A DNA stretch of 64,000 bases from Glycine soja (GCF_004193775.1 NC_041019.1:16649020-16713019), one strand, 5' to 3'; counted from the first letter of the stretch, positions 9,857-22,472 are shown. Numbers and translations: made by a program. Notes: generated from the letters alone by a model not told the origin.

Positions 9857-11219
9857 CTGTATTCCAACATGGCTGCAAAGATAAAAGTCAAATTCGGTGG
9901 GATTGCAGATTTTGGAGTCAACAACAGTACCTGTAATATTTTCATTTCTAGGAGTGTTATATTTAGCACCAAAGCAGTGAACTTGTTATTATGAAAGTAT
10001 ACACATGCATGTTATATTTAGCACCAAAGCAGTAAATACCAGGCAATATGTTGCCACTCCTGTCAACAGAACTCTTATCGTGATAGTTGGGTTCCAGGGA
10101 TGCACATGCCTGGTAGTGGAACAAAGCAAAGAAAATTTAGTTACCAATTAGCATTAACAAAATATTCTCAACCAAGGAAACCATTTCTCACCTTTCGAAT
10201 AGCATCAAGCTCAAATAGTAGAACCTGTTAAAATTGACCCTCACTAACACCATCCCTGCACATGATATTTGAAAACCATTATCACATAAAATAGATAATA
10301 AAATACAACAGATTAATCATCATATAGTAATCACAACAAAGGCTTTATGAGCATGAAATATCATACATAGAGTAATCACAACAAAGGCTTGATCAAGAGC
10401 ATGAAATTACCTATAAAATATGATGCATTGGGGCTTTTGTCCTATAGCTCTCCTAAAAGATATAAGAAGTTCCCTGCCAAAAAAATAAAATGAAATAAGA
10501 AAATAATCTAGAAAACTAAGATTCATGATATTATCTAACTAAAAAATGTCAAGCAACCCCAATGTCCCAATGTGCATTAACCATCTCACATATGAGAAAA
10601 AAGGGAAGGAGAGTACTTGATCATTCCACCAGTCACTCTTCCTCTAACTGGATCTTGCCATTGTTTGAAAAGATCCTGGATGAGTTCCTGCCTATGAGCT
10701 TAGGCACAAACTAAACCAGCATACTTTGTAATTTCAGGATAGTCTTGCGAAGCCACAACCTACAGTTTAAACACACATGACTTAATTAAAGTCAATTGCA
10801 AAAAACATCTTCGGGTTTGAACCATTAAAAATAATTATAAAAAAAACTTATTGCTGCAATTGATGGGTTTGAATCCTCTCCAGGATGTGGATGAGTCACA
10901 TCGGTTCCAAAAATAATTGTAGGTCTGTCACTGACCAAGGGAATGCGTCGAGAGAGCGCATCAACCAGTACAGTGTTTCTCCCTCCAACTTTGACATTAA
11001 TTTTCAAAGCAACATTTGCAAGGTACTGCTTGCTCATTTTGAAGACATGCTTAGTTAAGCAACATTGTGAAGCAAGTCCTAGATCAGTCTCACAAATACG
11101 TTTGAGGTCACCTACACAAAACAAAATTAATGTTTTTCATTAATTTAATCAGTATGAAAGGTAAACAAATTCCGAAGCAGTCAATGAAAAATTACCATAA
11201 AGTGATCCATTATAATTCA
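9857..11219 (-). pseudogene. Captured AGO1-like ARGONAUTE PIWI-domain fragment
   Basis: On the minus strand, introns and exons of an AGO1-type gene are recognisable. Exon pieces are 11111-10852 ([20 protein letters not shown] through [13 protein letters not shown]), 10759-10617 (VVASQDYPEITKYAGLVCA, stop TAA at 10700-10702, then [17 protein letters not shown]), 10473-10411 (ELLISFRRAIGQKP), 10255-10192 (DGVSEGQF, stop TAA 10228-10230), 10109-10040 (CASLEPNY joined directly to HDKSSVDRSGNILP) and 9930-9857 ([20 protein letters not shown]). A seventh scrap, NGSLYG, sits at about 11219-11196. Most splice sites are intact, but the donor after 10852 reads AT instead of GT. Two of the catalytic aspartates are still encoded. 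The region with the catalytic histidine is absent, and about 22 residues are deleted between CASLEPNY and HDKSS. It cannot make an active slicer. Confidence 0.92.
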
Positions 11220-11981
11220 AATTAAACATACCTTCACTAAATTTCATAAGAAATAATAATATTAAGCATACCTTAAGTAGCATAGCAACAGAATTTAATT
11301 TCCAAATGAAGCTACATAACAATGATAAAAGCAACAGACTTCCCTGGCATGTTTTAGTTTTATACACTATTCATGCACCCTACTTAGTCATATTATCAAA
11401 ATCTTTTATAGAAATATCATGAAACATGTAGCTTTTTCCTTTATCTAATACTAGCAAGCAGCAGGGCCAGTGAAACAGGGGACATAAAATTGAAATAAGA
11501 GAGAATCCCAAGGCAAAGGAGTATTATAAGGCACCATATATATACCTTGTAAAAGTAAGAGGAAGGAATTGTGGGTTTAAGTTTTCTGGCTAACAAAAAT
11601 TAACATATTAATAATTAAGATTTACCAATAAAAAAACTATATTAAGATTTACCAATTAAAAATTTCACTTCTGTTATTTTATTTAGTACCCTCAAGATAC
11701 TATTAACATCTTTTGTAAGTATCTTTAATGTATGTGATTATATTAGTTGCTTAAAGTTCAACAATATTACTTAACAAAAATTTTTGTTAGAAAAATGATT
11801 TGACAATATTTTGCTTAAGTAAATTAGTTAAATAATTAACTATTGCTTAACTAATTGACACTAATAAAAGAATAATATTTTTAAAAATATAATTTAAATT
11901 AAACACTCACTATAATACTGTTTCAAGAGAAGGAAAAACATACAATTACTTAATAACACGTAAACAGAATATGTATGTTTT

Positions 11982-12846
11982 TTAACGAACTTGAGGAAAA
12001 CATAGAAAATATTGAATGAGAAAAACTAATAAAATTAAGACCAAACACCTATATTCACCTGCTGAACTTGCACAGCAATGCAACTTCCATATTGTTCTTC
12101 CATATTGATCATAATTTTCTCTGCCACCTTGCTTTTGTGGGAACTCTTGTGACTGTTCTACTAATGTTACAACTTGATTTATATTTGTAATGTTGCTAAT
12201 TTTTCCTAAAATCATGCCAAACCCATTTATTTGTGTTTGATTTATATTTGTAATCAAATTAGCCACACCCATTTATCCATTAAAGCACGGCAGCTTGTAG
12301 GACAGTAAGAAGTGGTACCATCTTGGTAAGTTATAATCAATTGGCTCAAAAACATTGTAGACATTACTTATAAAAAAATCTTCTATTTAGTATGCATTTA
12401 ATGGTGTCAACAAATTATTAAGTTACACACCACTAGGAATTTCGTCAAGTCCCTTCCAGAGCCAATACTATGCAAAACGGCAAATCCCCCGTTGATTTCA
12501 ATTCTCAATGCAGACACAACTTGCAGGAATGGCTCCTCTGGAAGATGAAATTCTGGAATGCGAGGTGGAGATCTGCAACATAATTTGGCATTCCAGCAAA
12601 AGGTTAGATAAGCCAAACCCCAAAACACACTATACTACCCCTCTATTCAACAAACTACAAAGTTTTAGAGGCTTACTTGTGGATGAAAGTATGGGCATTG
12701 GACCACAAGAACAGAACTGCGAGCAACAGTATCAAAATGTGACACACCAGAGTAAGAAGATGGTACTCAAGCAACTAAAAAAGAACCCAAACAGCAGTGG
12801 CTCTGCCAAGTGCACCAGCAGAAATTTTCTTGTTCCTCCACAATAA
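11982..12846 (-). pseudogene. Other unrecognised exon-like fragments inside the CACTA element
   Basis: Minus-strand pieces look protein-coding in style but were not recognised: ITYQDGTTSYCPTSC (about 12370-12285) and HLPEEPFLQVVSALRIEING followed by GFAVLHSIGSGRDLTKFL (about 12525-12418). The latter is followed by a GT-rich donor-like site. Their position next to the ARGONAUTE exons suggests capture from a second gene, but this is inference. Confidence 0.35.
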
Positions 12847-14041
12847 CATATCAGCAACTGCAAAATATTATCATAAAAAACAAAGTCATAAGATATTATC
12901 AGATTGCAACTTCATTTCTCACTCTATAAAACCACTCATAATCGCATACAGTTCTCCATTCAATGATACCTCATCAAACAACTCTTCAATTCTTGACTTA
13001 AACATCCCAATTTTCACCTACGTAGCCCTAGTCAAATTCACATTACAAGCTATTTATCATCATTCAAAACCATGCCTATATAACCTAAACTCGACTCATC
13101 TAGAATTTAAACCACCCGAAAACGTAACATATAATAAACTAGAACTAGGGTAAGGTCGCTAACATTAAAAAAAAACAATTTTGAGAAAACCTCATTAATT
13201 TCAAGGAGGCTCAAAGAGAAACACAAGGCATTATTTAACATGTTAGTGACCCCGATCAATGATAAACAACATGGGCAAGGGTGAGCTAATTTGATTACAA
13301 AAACTGAGTTAATCAAACACAAACCTAAAATCATGCCAAACCCTAAACAAATGAGTTCACCATCGATTAAAAATTCAAACAACACAGAAGAAATTCACAA
13401 ACCACAATTGGAATCCTAACGGTTTGAGAATGCAGGAGCGTGAATTCCTACCTCAGCACAAAACACACAAAAAAATGCACGTCTCAAGGAGAGGTTGGAA
13501 CAAGAACCTTCCGAGGGCTTGAAGAACGCAATCGCCGTGAGAATTGTTCTAGAAATCGTGGACGAGCATGGTGGCGATGAAAACCCCGATTTGGATTATC
13601 ACGAACACCGACACCAACCATGTGTCACCGTGCCGCCGTTGTCCTCCTCTTCTTGATCTCATCAATGGCTTGTCGAAGCCCTCGCAGAGTCGGGACGCCA
13701 AAGAGGATAACAACCAACAAACCTAGTGCACGATAGCCTTCCATCACCCATGCTTGGAGTAAGGCTCGTGGTCCCTGAGAGAGAAACGGTGCTGCTCTTG
13801 GAATTTAGGTTCTACATTGTGCCTTTCCATATTCTAGGAGCGAGAAAGAATAAAAAACAAAAAAAAAACCAAGACCACGATAGGTTTGTTTAAAAACGTT
13901 GTTGAATAGAATAAATTACATCATTTTTTAACAAAAAATGATGTTGCTCAGTTCATATTAATTACAATATTGCCATCGCGTTTTGTTCAACGGCAGCTTA
14001 TTGAGACCGACGTGGTTGGAGCGTCATAGAATATTATTATT
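12847..14041. other. Interior of the CACTA element, no gene recognised
   Basis: GC content rises at 13420-13800, where the sequence looks like a 5' untranslated or first-exon region of some plant gene in antisense. No domain could be assigned. Confidence 0.35.
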
Positions 14042-14563
14042 GATGTTAATACTATTGTAGAAATTGGAGCTAGCTGCTGACAAGTAGTCCCCACTGTACA
14101 TTCTCAACAATTTGAACCTAATAGCTGGGTAAGCAACGGACTTGAGATATCAGGTGATTAGATTTTTTCACAAGGAACCATTTGCAAGAATTTAGATTGG
14201 CAAGGCTTTACTGCTCATGTGGAAACAAGAGATTTGGAATCATCTTCTAGTACCAGGTTTGAAATAGAAGATGGCACTAGAGGAAATGTTGATACGATGC
14301 CAACTGAAGATCCTTCTAATGGCCTTACTCAACCAAGCTTGCAAATTGAAGATACAGACCATGGCAATATGCATGAGTTAAGTGAGGTACATACTGAGCA
14401 ATCTCAGCGGGGTGATATAATTAATGATGAAAGCGATATTGTTAATGATATAGATTTGATTGAGTTTAAGTCATATATATTAGTGGATATGCACATTGCT
14501 ATACCAGGGTTAACAAATAGTTGTAGTATATATATATATGGCTTTATTTTGTTACACGAGTAA
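14042..14563 (+). pseudogene. Unrecognised acidic, Ser/Thr-rich coding fragment
   Basis: The first 99 bp repeat 9172-9270 at about 92% identity, including the same TGA. The frame then continues past another stop into an open stretch from 14219 (METRDLESSSSTRFEIEDG) rich in Asp, Glu, Ser and Thr, ending at 14563. It looks like the downstream continuation of the fragment at 9093-9270. No family was recognised. Confidence 0.4.
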
Positions 14564-14669
14564 AATGATAGACCTTTTTACAAATTATTAGGTGACAATT
14601 AATAAAAACAAATGGGTCTGAATGATTGTAATATAAGTGACAACAAAACAAATGTCATTTAAAAAAAAC

Positions 14670-14888
14670 AACACATTCTAAGACAATTCTATCGAAAACC
14701 GTCTTAGAATGTAACACATTCAAAAACGGTTACAAAATTGTCTTCGAATGTGTTACATTTTAAGATGATTCTAAGGAAATGTCGTGGAAGACGCATAGAC
14801 TTTCTACGATGTCCATTATGACAATAGTTTGTAACGGACGTTGTATGTAAAAAACAAACCAATGTAATAGGCTGTTTGTATAATAGTG
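14670..14888. repeat. CACTA right subterminal repeats and terminus
   Basis: Contains ACATTCTAAGAC and ACCGTCTTAGAATGT in opposite orientations, then further AC/GT-flanked variants, ending TAATAGTG at 14881-14888. The complement of the end begins CACTA. Confidence 0.65.
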
Positions 14889-15901
14889 AGGGACTAAAAA
14901 TTAAAAGCTAAAAAACTTGAGAGACTAAAAACTTAATTAACCTATTTTTAAAATACACACTCCCTCTCGAAGAAAATGTATACAAGTTATATCTAAGTCC
15001 ATTTTAATATAAACAATTTTTTTGAGATTTTTTTTTCTTATTGACAGCGGACTAGCTTTTTAAACAATAAATATAAACTTTATTACCGTAAAGATGAAAT
15101 TTCAAGGGCAATAATTAAACTATTTACAACTTCATTCTGTATGTCTTCTAAAATATTACAATCAATAATAGATATTCAAAATTATTTATTAATGATATAA
15201 GGATTTATAGTACAAAATTATTTACAACTTCATTATTATTCTCAACCATTAATCCTTTATATTAAAAAACACAAAATGCAATGCATATTTAAGGATGTGT
15301 ACGTATATTTTAAAATGAATGAAAAGGGAGATACAAGTATAATTTAAATATCTATTAACGAAAGAAAAGTAATTTAGTAAAAAAAAGAAGAAAGAAAGAA
15401 ACAATGGTTTCATACAAAATAAATACTATCATTGTTAGCTTTTTGACTAATTAATTAAGCACTGGGGTCAAACTTCACTGCAATTTTGAGCAAAACCATC
15501 TATTATCCCACTAAATAAGTAAGCAAGTGGAGCTTAAGGGCATCTGCATGTGTAAATCATTTGCTCTCACCTAAACCTACTCTTAATGAAAGCGCATTTG
15601 ATCATTACACACGCGATGTAGCCTCTTCATTTTTCTGATCATGACTCTTTTTCTTTCTTTTCTAATATAGAGATTCTCTCTTCTTAGCTCTATTATATTT
15701 CAATTGCTAGGAATAAATTGCGCGCTGATCCACTCCGTTGTATGCTAGCTAGCTAGTGCAAGAATACAAAGTTTACAACCACCGAAGCATAATATTATGG
15801 CTCGAAAATATATATTTTGATTAATGGCCTTTGTAATTAAACATAAGGCCTTATCTATATACCATTTTGAAAACTTCCCTTTTGGTAATTTTTCTTCATT
15901 T
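14889..15901. other. Intergenic, downstream of the NPF gene
   Basis: AT-rich. It includes a stretch with ACTCCCTC near 14948, which resembles a Stowaway-type MITE end but has no clear partner. Transcript termination signals for the minus-strand NPF gene would lie in 15700-15900; several AATAAA-like hexamers occur, none decisive. Confidence 0.4.
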
Positions 15902-18900
15902 TCAGTTGTTTGTAGTTCCTGTCCCTCTATACTTGTATCTGATAGCCCAAAACAAGTAATGCAAGAAATTCAACGCACTCAGCACACACATGAGCCAGTA
16001 AAACCTCTCTAGGTGGTAGTGGTTAAGGTTTGTCCCAGAGAGCCATGGTCTATGTGAGGTGTTGCCAGTGACACTATTTACAATTGACACAATTGCTGAA
16101 CTAAGGTAATACCCTACAGCCAAAGAGGCCCAAGAGAGTGATGTGGCCAAAGACCTCATGCTAGAAGGTGCTTCTGTGAAGAAAAACTCCAATAACCCCG
16201 CTAGGGTGAAAAGATCAGCAGAACCAAGGAACAAGTACTGAAAAGCAATCCAAAAGAATGTGATAGGGAGTGGCTTGGTTGCATCATCTAGAAGGCTATT
16301 TGAGTGTGTTGCCATTATTGCCACACGTTTTCTTTTCACTTCAACAACCGCCGCCACTGCCATCGCTACTACAGAGAGGACTAGTCCAATTCCAATCCTT
16401 TGGAGGTGTGTGATTCCCATTTCTGTCTTGGTAACTCTTCTTGCAAATGGGGTGATGATGTGGTCGTAGATTGGTGCCAGGACCATGATGAAGAGCACTG
16501 GGAAGATTGGCAAAGAGGCTGGTGGCACCTTTAGGGTACCAAGTTTGGTGTCCATTGTTGCGGCTTGCTCGACTGAGAAAGTGGAGAGCTGAGCCAGGCA
16601 ACAGTTCAGCATGATGGTGCATGCGAATATGGGGAGCACTTTCAGCACTATCTTCACATCTTCTACTTGCTCCACTGTGCATTTTATTGATGAATAGATA
16701 GGGTTGTTCTCAACTGCTTTATTGAGGAATTTGAGTGTGTTTGTTATTGGGGCTTCTGGTTCCTTGTTTGCAATATTGGAAGCTTCTTTCCCTACTTGTT
16801 TTCTGCCTGAGTTTAGATTGGAAGGGCTTGAAGTCATGTTCACCACTGCACTGCTAGAATTTCTACTGTTGAAGCAGCTGTTAAGTGAAGCAGCAACTAG
16901 TACCTGCTTGGTCAATACCAGGAAGCTATACATACTTCAAATTTAGAGTGTGACGATAATTATATATGGAGCATTAATATGTGTAACTTTTTCAGCTTCT
17001 GTTGTTAAAAGTAGAATCCTCCTCTAAAATTTATTTGATGAATAAATTTTTCGGTAAATACTTATAACAAAAAAAAGTAAGAAAATAAAATGAAATAACT
17101 TTGTTTCACACATGTTAAAATTATATTATGAATAAATTAAAATCAGATTTCAAAGAAAATAAATGAGAGAATTTCTATAAAAGTTGAACTAACATATAAG
17201 TTAATTTTTTTATTGTCTTTCCTTATAAGTATTTATTGAGCCTAAATAACATATTTAGAAGTTATTTTTGATTTTTTCTTGATAAAATTAAAGAAGCTAC
17301 TTTATTTTTTAATTTTTTAAAAAGTGGTTGGTCTACTTTCTAAGGAGAAGAAAACCCCAAAAAATAGGACAAATACTTCCTTAGAGCTAAGCATATATTT
17401 GGGAGCAGCAACACTCAATAATTATTACTAGTTATTACCTTCAAAATGGTTGTAAGTGGACTTCTAGAAGGGATCTTGCTCCTATAAGTAGTTGAGCCTG
17501 CCAAGAACACTGGGATAGATACAAATATGGTTATAGTAGAGATTCCAAAGCCCCATTCCCACCCTTTGTTGTCTTCAACCCACACCACAAATGTGACTGC
17601 AATAAGGGCACCAAATGACAAGCAGAAGACAAAGTAGTTGAAGAAGGTTGATCTTTTCTTCCTTCCAGATGGGGTGTTGTCATCAAATTGCTCAGCACCA
17701 TGTGAAGGCAATGACCCCTTAATTCCTCCAACTCCAAGTGCCACCAAATAGAGCCCAGCAAACAGCATTGCTGCTTTTCCACCACTAACTTCATTGCATG
17801 GAGTGGATGCGTCACATGCTGGTGGCTTCAGTGATGGCACACGAGCTTGCACAGTGAGAACAATCAATCCCTGCAGCATAGAGCACACACAAGTTCCTAT
17901 TCCCTTAGTCATGAACAGTAGTTGTGCAACATGATATGTATGTACAATAAGAATGTTGTACATTCTTTTCGGTTTGTTTATTTTAGTTTCTATTGTGCTA
18001 ATTGCTAAGCCTTGGGGCCCCAATCTGATTTACAATAAAAACCTTGACAAAATAATTCATTTACACTTATATATAAAAATAACTAATTTCATACTAGAAA
18101 ATAAAGTTATTTTTAAAATGCCTAATATTAAAACTTGCTATTATTAATAAAAATAAGTCATTAAAAATAAAATTAGAATTAAATTAATAATATTTTAAGA
18201 ATGATAACATTAAATATAATAAAATTAATTAAATTTATTTATATTTAAAATCTAACATATAAAATTACTTTTTTTACTTTTTATATATATAAAAGTTCAG
18301 AGGGAGTATTATTTGGGTTCCCAATGAATTCAAATGGCAATACACATATAGACAAAAAAAAAATAGATAAATTTTGTACATAAAATTATACAATAGAAAA
18401 AGAAGAGAATGTGAGACAAGATGATAAAAACATTTTATTCCAGACATGATCATGATCGGATATTAAATATGCACTCTTCTCTCTATAAAAAATCAAACCT
18501 TAGTTAGTTCATTACTTTGGAAAGACCAGTGTCTCCCCCAAACCTATTTCTGTTCATATTCTATAAATTTTTTGAATGCATAATGTAATAACTCATTATT
18601 GTTGTTTTGAGTTCTCAATGCACGTATCGTATGAACATGAAATTATGAAAGTCAACTAGTGAAATACCATACACATAAAGAGTAGTACAACGTGTACCAT
18701 TTCTAAAATGTGACCAAATAAGGAAATGTCACAATCTGTTGATGAAAAATGGCCACGTAAGTGGGCCTAGGCCATGTGTTCAACCCCACTTCAGCCCCTG
18801 GACTGCATACCATCGATAATGACTTCTTGTATTACTCTACCAACTACAGGTCTTGAAACGTCATTTTAAGATTTTGGCGTTTTAAAATAGTAAGGTGTTT

Positions 18901-21652
18901 ATCTTCCATCTAGAGTGGTGTTATTTCGAGAATGTGACTATCAAAATGACATCCATGCACTTGGTTTGCTTTCATGAAACTTCTTTATGGTGTTTATAAT
19001 TTTTTTTCTTTTTTTCTTTATCTATGAGAATTAAAAATAGTGTAAAAAATTTATAATAATTCTTATATTTTATTTAATAAATTGAATTAGATTCCTTTAA
19101 TAAATAATTATAGCTTAATTTGATTACAAATATCTTGAATATGTTAATTCCTTTTACCTAATCTTTGCCCCACTTCGATAAGTCTTAAATATTAATTATA
19201 AATTTAAATATCATATAAATATTAAAAGTATTAAATGAATATACGTTAAAGTTAGACCTTATAATAACTACACATCCTATCCTACAGTTTCTTTTGAAAT
19301 TACAGAGGATTTGACTTCGTATTCCATTTTTTATGAGCCTTGACATGTGGCATTCCGACTATAATCTAAGCAATAAATAACAAAGAATCGAATAATATCT
19401 ATTCAAAATAAAGTACTGACTTTTCAACATCAATTTTTATTACACTACATTTTATATTTACTAGAAAACAACCGCTTTGCTCTCACACTATTTAAGTGAC
19501 GTGATATGAAATGTACGAAGGTAGGAGTATAAATTCAAAGTGACATGAACGAAACAATATTTATTAATCAAATAATGTTACAAAATATACTCAAGATCAT
19601 AGAGAATGGTATGAGTACAATTTGATTTTGGGATCAAGCAATTTTTAATTTCACTATTCAAATAAGCACAATTGTGAAAATGAATATAATTCCTCTACAT
19701 ATTTTAATTGTCTTTATTTTGGATAAATTATGGGGAAGTTTGTGAAAAAAATGGAATAATGTACAAATTATAAACTAATAAATAATACTAATAATAGGGG
19801 GAGAAATTAGTAGTAAGAATTAAATAAGTGTACTCGGTTATTAGTAGTAGGAGCTAACGATGGCGTACAGAGAAGGGCATGTGTTTTTGAGAAAGCCAAA
19901 ACGACAACAGATGTTACTTTCCATGTTCAAACTTGACTGAACGAAATCTCTATTTATCCAACATGTGGCAGTGGCACAAAAACATAGGGGTCCTAGGCAT
20001 TCTGAAGAAAATTAAATATATGTTGCATGAATGAAGCATATAAATAGCTGGGGCCCCCTTATCTTTTAAATCAAATTAATTTTCTTCTGACTTTTTTTTC
20101 TTTTCTTATGAGACCAAGACTGATATTAATAATAATAAATATATAATACAACAGAGAGAGAAAAAAACCTTGCCAACCAGTATCCAATTACACTAGTTAA
20201 GGAATCCAGAAATAAAAACTAACAATTATTAGAATTGCATTGGAAATTATAAAAAGACTTTTCATTTTGCAGTTTTCCCAAATATAAATAAAAAACAAAA
20301 CAAAACTCCCCCAACAACATTATTGTTATTTTGTCTCATCCACTCGTATGTGTCACACGCCACTTTTTTTTTTTTTTTTCTGGTACTGTTTGTCTTTCAT
20401 AGCCACTAGCAGTAGATGTCTTGCACATTTGAAGTTCAAGGTTAGCGTTGTAGCAATGTGAGGAGAGAGAGATAAAGCGACCTATATGCTTTTCTTTTCT
20501 TTCTTTCTTTTTTATTTTTATTTTTTCTCTTTCCCTTTCCCGTTTGGTGCCTTAAAATATGATTCTTGACTTAGACTCGTATCTTAGTGGGCGTTCGCTC
20601 ATGCAATTCATGAGGTTTTCTATGACCCAAGTGCGCGAACGAATGCAGCAAAAAGAAAGCGAATCAAAGGGTTAGATAAGACAGTTTTTTTATAAATTTT
20701 TTTAATTAATTACTTTTTCAAAAAAATAAAATCATTGACATCTTTTCAATTCTATTATAGGGATTTGGTTGCATCATTTGATGCAGTCCCCATCTTGCAA
20801 GTTGTGGTTTTTGCACTTTGCAACTTGCAATTTGACTCAGATTCTGACTAAAAGACACGCATCATGGCTTTGAAAGACGCTTGCTCTTTAAGGAACCCAA
20901 TACTAATCAAAACTCAATCTCTTCTATCTCCCTTCTCTCTCTCATTCTTCCTAATAATCAACAATCATGCAACAATTGGAAAAGGGAAAAAACAATAAAC
21001 AAATGCAAAATTAAGGTATCATCAATAATCGTGTAACAACATATAACATATATATTGTGAAGTGCAGAAGACATAAAGATGAGTTGAATGATTAAAGAAA
21101 AAAAAAATCACAAGTTTGATTCTTTCTATTAATAAAATTAACATTTGTCCATTAAGAAAAACATATTATGTAATATGCTGAGAGAAATTAAATTAAGTCT
21201 TATATTCACAAGTAGTGACAAAGAGAGAGAGGAAAATTAATATAGGGTGCATACCAGGAATTCAATGACTGCACTTATCAGGTAGATTTGATAAGTGGTG
21301 AAAAAAGCATCAGATAAGAAACCTCCAAGAAGGGCAAGGAGGAAGGCCGTTCCCATGAAATTTGTGACATTGTTGGCAGATTTTGAAGGGGACATGTGCA
21401 TGTACTGCCTCAGATACAGCACCAAATTGCTTGCATTGGCTAGAAATGCCAGATTCTCCAATATCTCAACCACTGCACAAAAACGCATACACACATTGAA
21501 TTTGGTGCCACATGCATGTATGTGATTCATATCTAATTATCTATCATCATTTCATCACATACATATGAAAGTAATTAATATATAAACAACCGAATTGGAC
21601 TCATTCTAACTCCAACCCCAATACTCCCAATTGAACCAACAAGTTCATAATA

Positions 21653-21727
<75 letters not shown>

Positions 21728-22071
21728 TATATGTTTTATAAATAATATTAAACTATAGAGTAAATAGAGAGAGGGGAATTTAATTAGGACAGACCTAAAA
21801 CAAAGGAGGCAGCAAGCATGCCACCATTGCAGCCACTGAGAGCAGGCTTGTTCCTCCAGTTCACATAGCCTTCCCATCTCTGGTTTTGTTCTAATTCCTA
21901 AAAAAGAAAATTTGAAAAGAAAAAATAAAAAGTGTGAATTAAATGAAATTAAATTGTATGTGAGAAGCAGCATGTGATATAAATTAATTAAGGAGAAAAA
22001 GGGAGAAATTAAAGGTGAGAGAAGAGAAGTGTGCAAGAGGTAGCTAGAGGGAAGCAGCAAAAACCAACCAT
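15902..22071 (-). CDS. NRT1/PTR-family transporter, NPF4 clade (NPF4.5/4.6-like)
   Basis: Five coding exons on the minus strand: 22071-22069 (ATG only), 21897-21795, 21472-21255, 17870-17439 and 16903-15902. All junctions are GT-AG and the spliced length is 1,758 nt, giving 585 residues plus TGA, a normal NPF length. The product should be a 12-helix plasma-membrane proton-coupled transporter; NPF4 members carry nitrate, abscisic acid or other hormones. Helix 1 has EILEN (38-42), not the canonical ExxER/K. GGFLSD is at 85-90, and GIKGSLPSHGAEQFDD and FYWLMCVLSALNFLHYLFW are typical. The ATG abuts a GT donor, so the start codon forms the end of exon 1. Introns are 171, 322, 3,384 and 535 nt. 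Similarity is greatest to the AIT1/NRT1.2 group. The substrate cannot be told from sequence. This is the only intact gene seen here. Confidence 0.93.
17871..21254 (-). other. Large third intron of the NPF gene
   Basis: 3,384 nt between the exon encoding the first helices and the next exon. It is AT-rich with poly(T) tracts (for example 20360-20380). A GGGAGTATT near 18303 resembles a MITE end. No coding insertion was recognised. Confidence 0.6.
21662..21724. repeat. (AT)n microsatellite in NPF intron 2
   Basis: About 30 AT units in the intron between 21473 and 21794; probably length-polymorphic. Confidence 0.95.
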
Positions 22072-22472
22072 GATTCTCTTTCTCTCACTCTATTCTCTTT
22101 TTTGGGTTTTGGATCTGTGAGAGAGTTAGGGGAGAAAAAGGGTGTTGGCTGGTGGAGGATTTAAAGAGAGGAAGGAAAGGTGCAAGTTGGGCAGAATGAT
22201 CTAGACACTATAGTCTGCAACTATTAATAACAATTTGACTTTATTTTTTTCTTCTATACACACACAATCTCTTGCATTTTTCAAGAAACGCTTTTATTTG
22301 CGTATCATTTCTATAAGGTTTAATTAATAAATATTAAATACCTGACATGCATCTCTTTACAAAAATATTAATTACATGGTTTTTAACATTTCTTTTTCCT
22401 TGAAAGAATATTTACTCATTTTTCGTCACTATCGTAGCAGGAAATATATTTTTGTGCTACTAAAAAAGAGGA

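Larger units (their letters stand above)
9271..14888. mobile_element. Non-autonomous CACTA-type DNA transposon carrying gene fragments
   Basis: The left end is CACTACTACAAAATG, a typical CACTA terminal sequence. It is followed by subterminal CTACATCGGTGG and TCTAAGACGG motifs in both orientations. The best right end is at 14888, where the complement reads CACTATTATACAAAC; it is preceded by subterminal TCTAAGAC/CCGTCTTAGAAT repeats (14670-14790). The flanking triplets are AGA (left) and AGG (right), a near match to the 3-bp target duplication of this superfamily. No TNP1/TNP2-like transposase was found, so the element would depend on another copy. It contains antisense ARGONAUTE exons and other gene-like pieces. 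The right boundary is uncertain because a copy of the left flanking sequence lies inside it, at 14042. Confidence 0.65.

Noticed and set aside
10943..11143. Plus-strand 66-residue frame
   Set aside because: It is the shadow of the antisense AGO exon.
16260..16946. Frames on the other strand or other frames of NPF exon 5
   Set aside because: Shadows of the transporter exon.
21575..22060. 161-residue minus-strand frame with Tyr-Ile repeats
   Set aside because: It crosses an (AT)n microsatellite in an intron and ignores clear splice sites.
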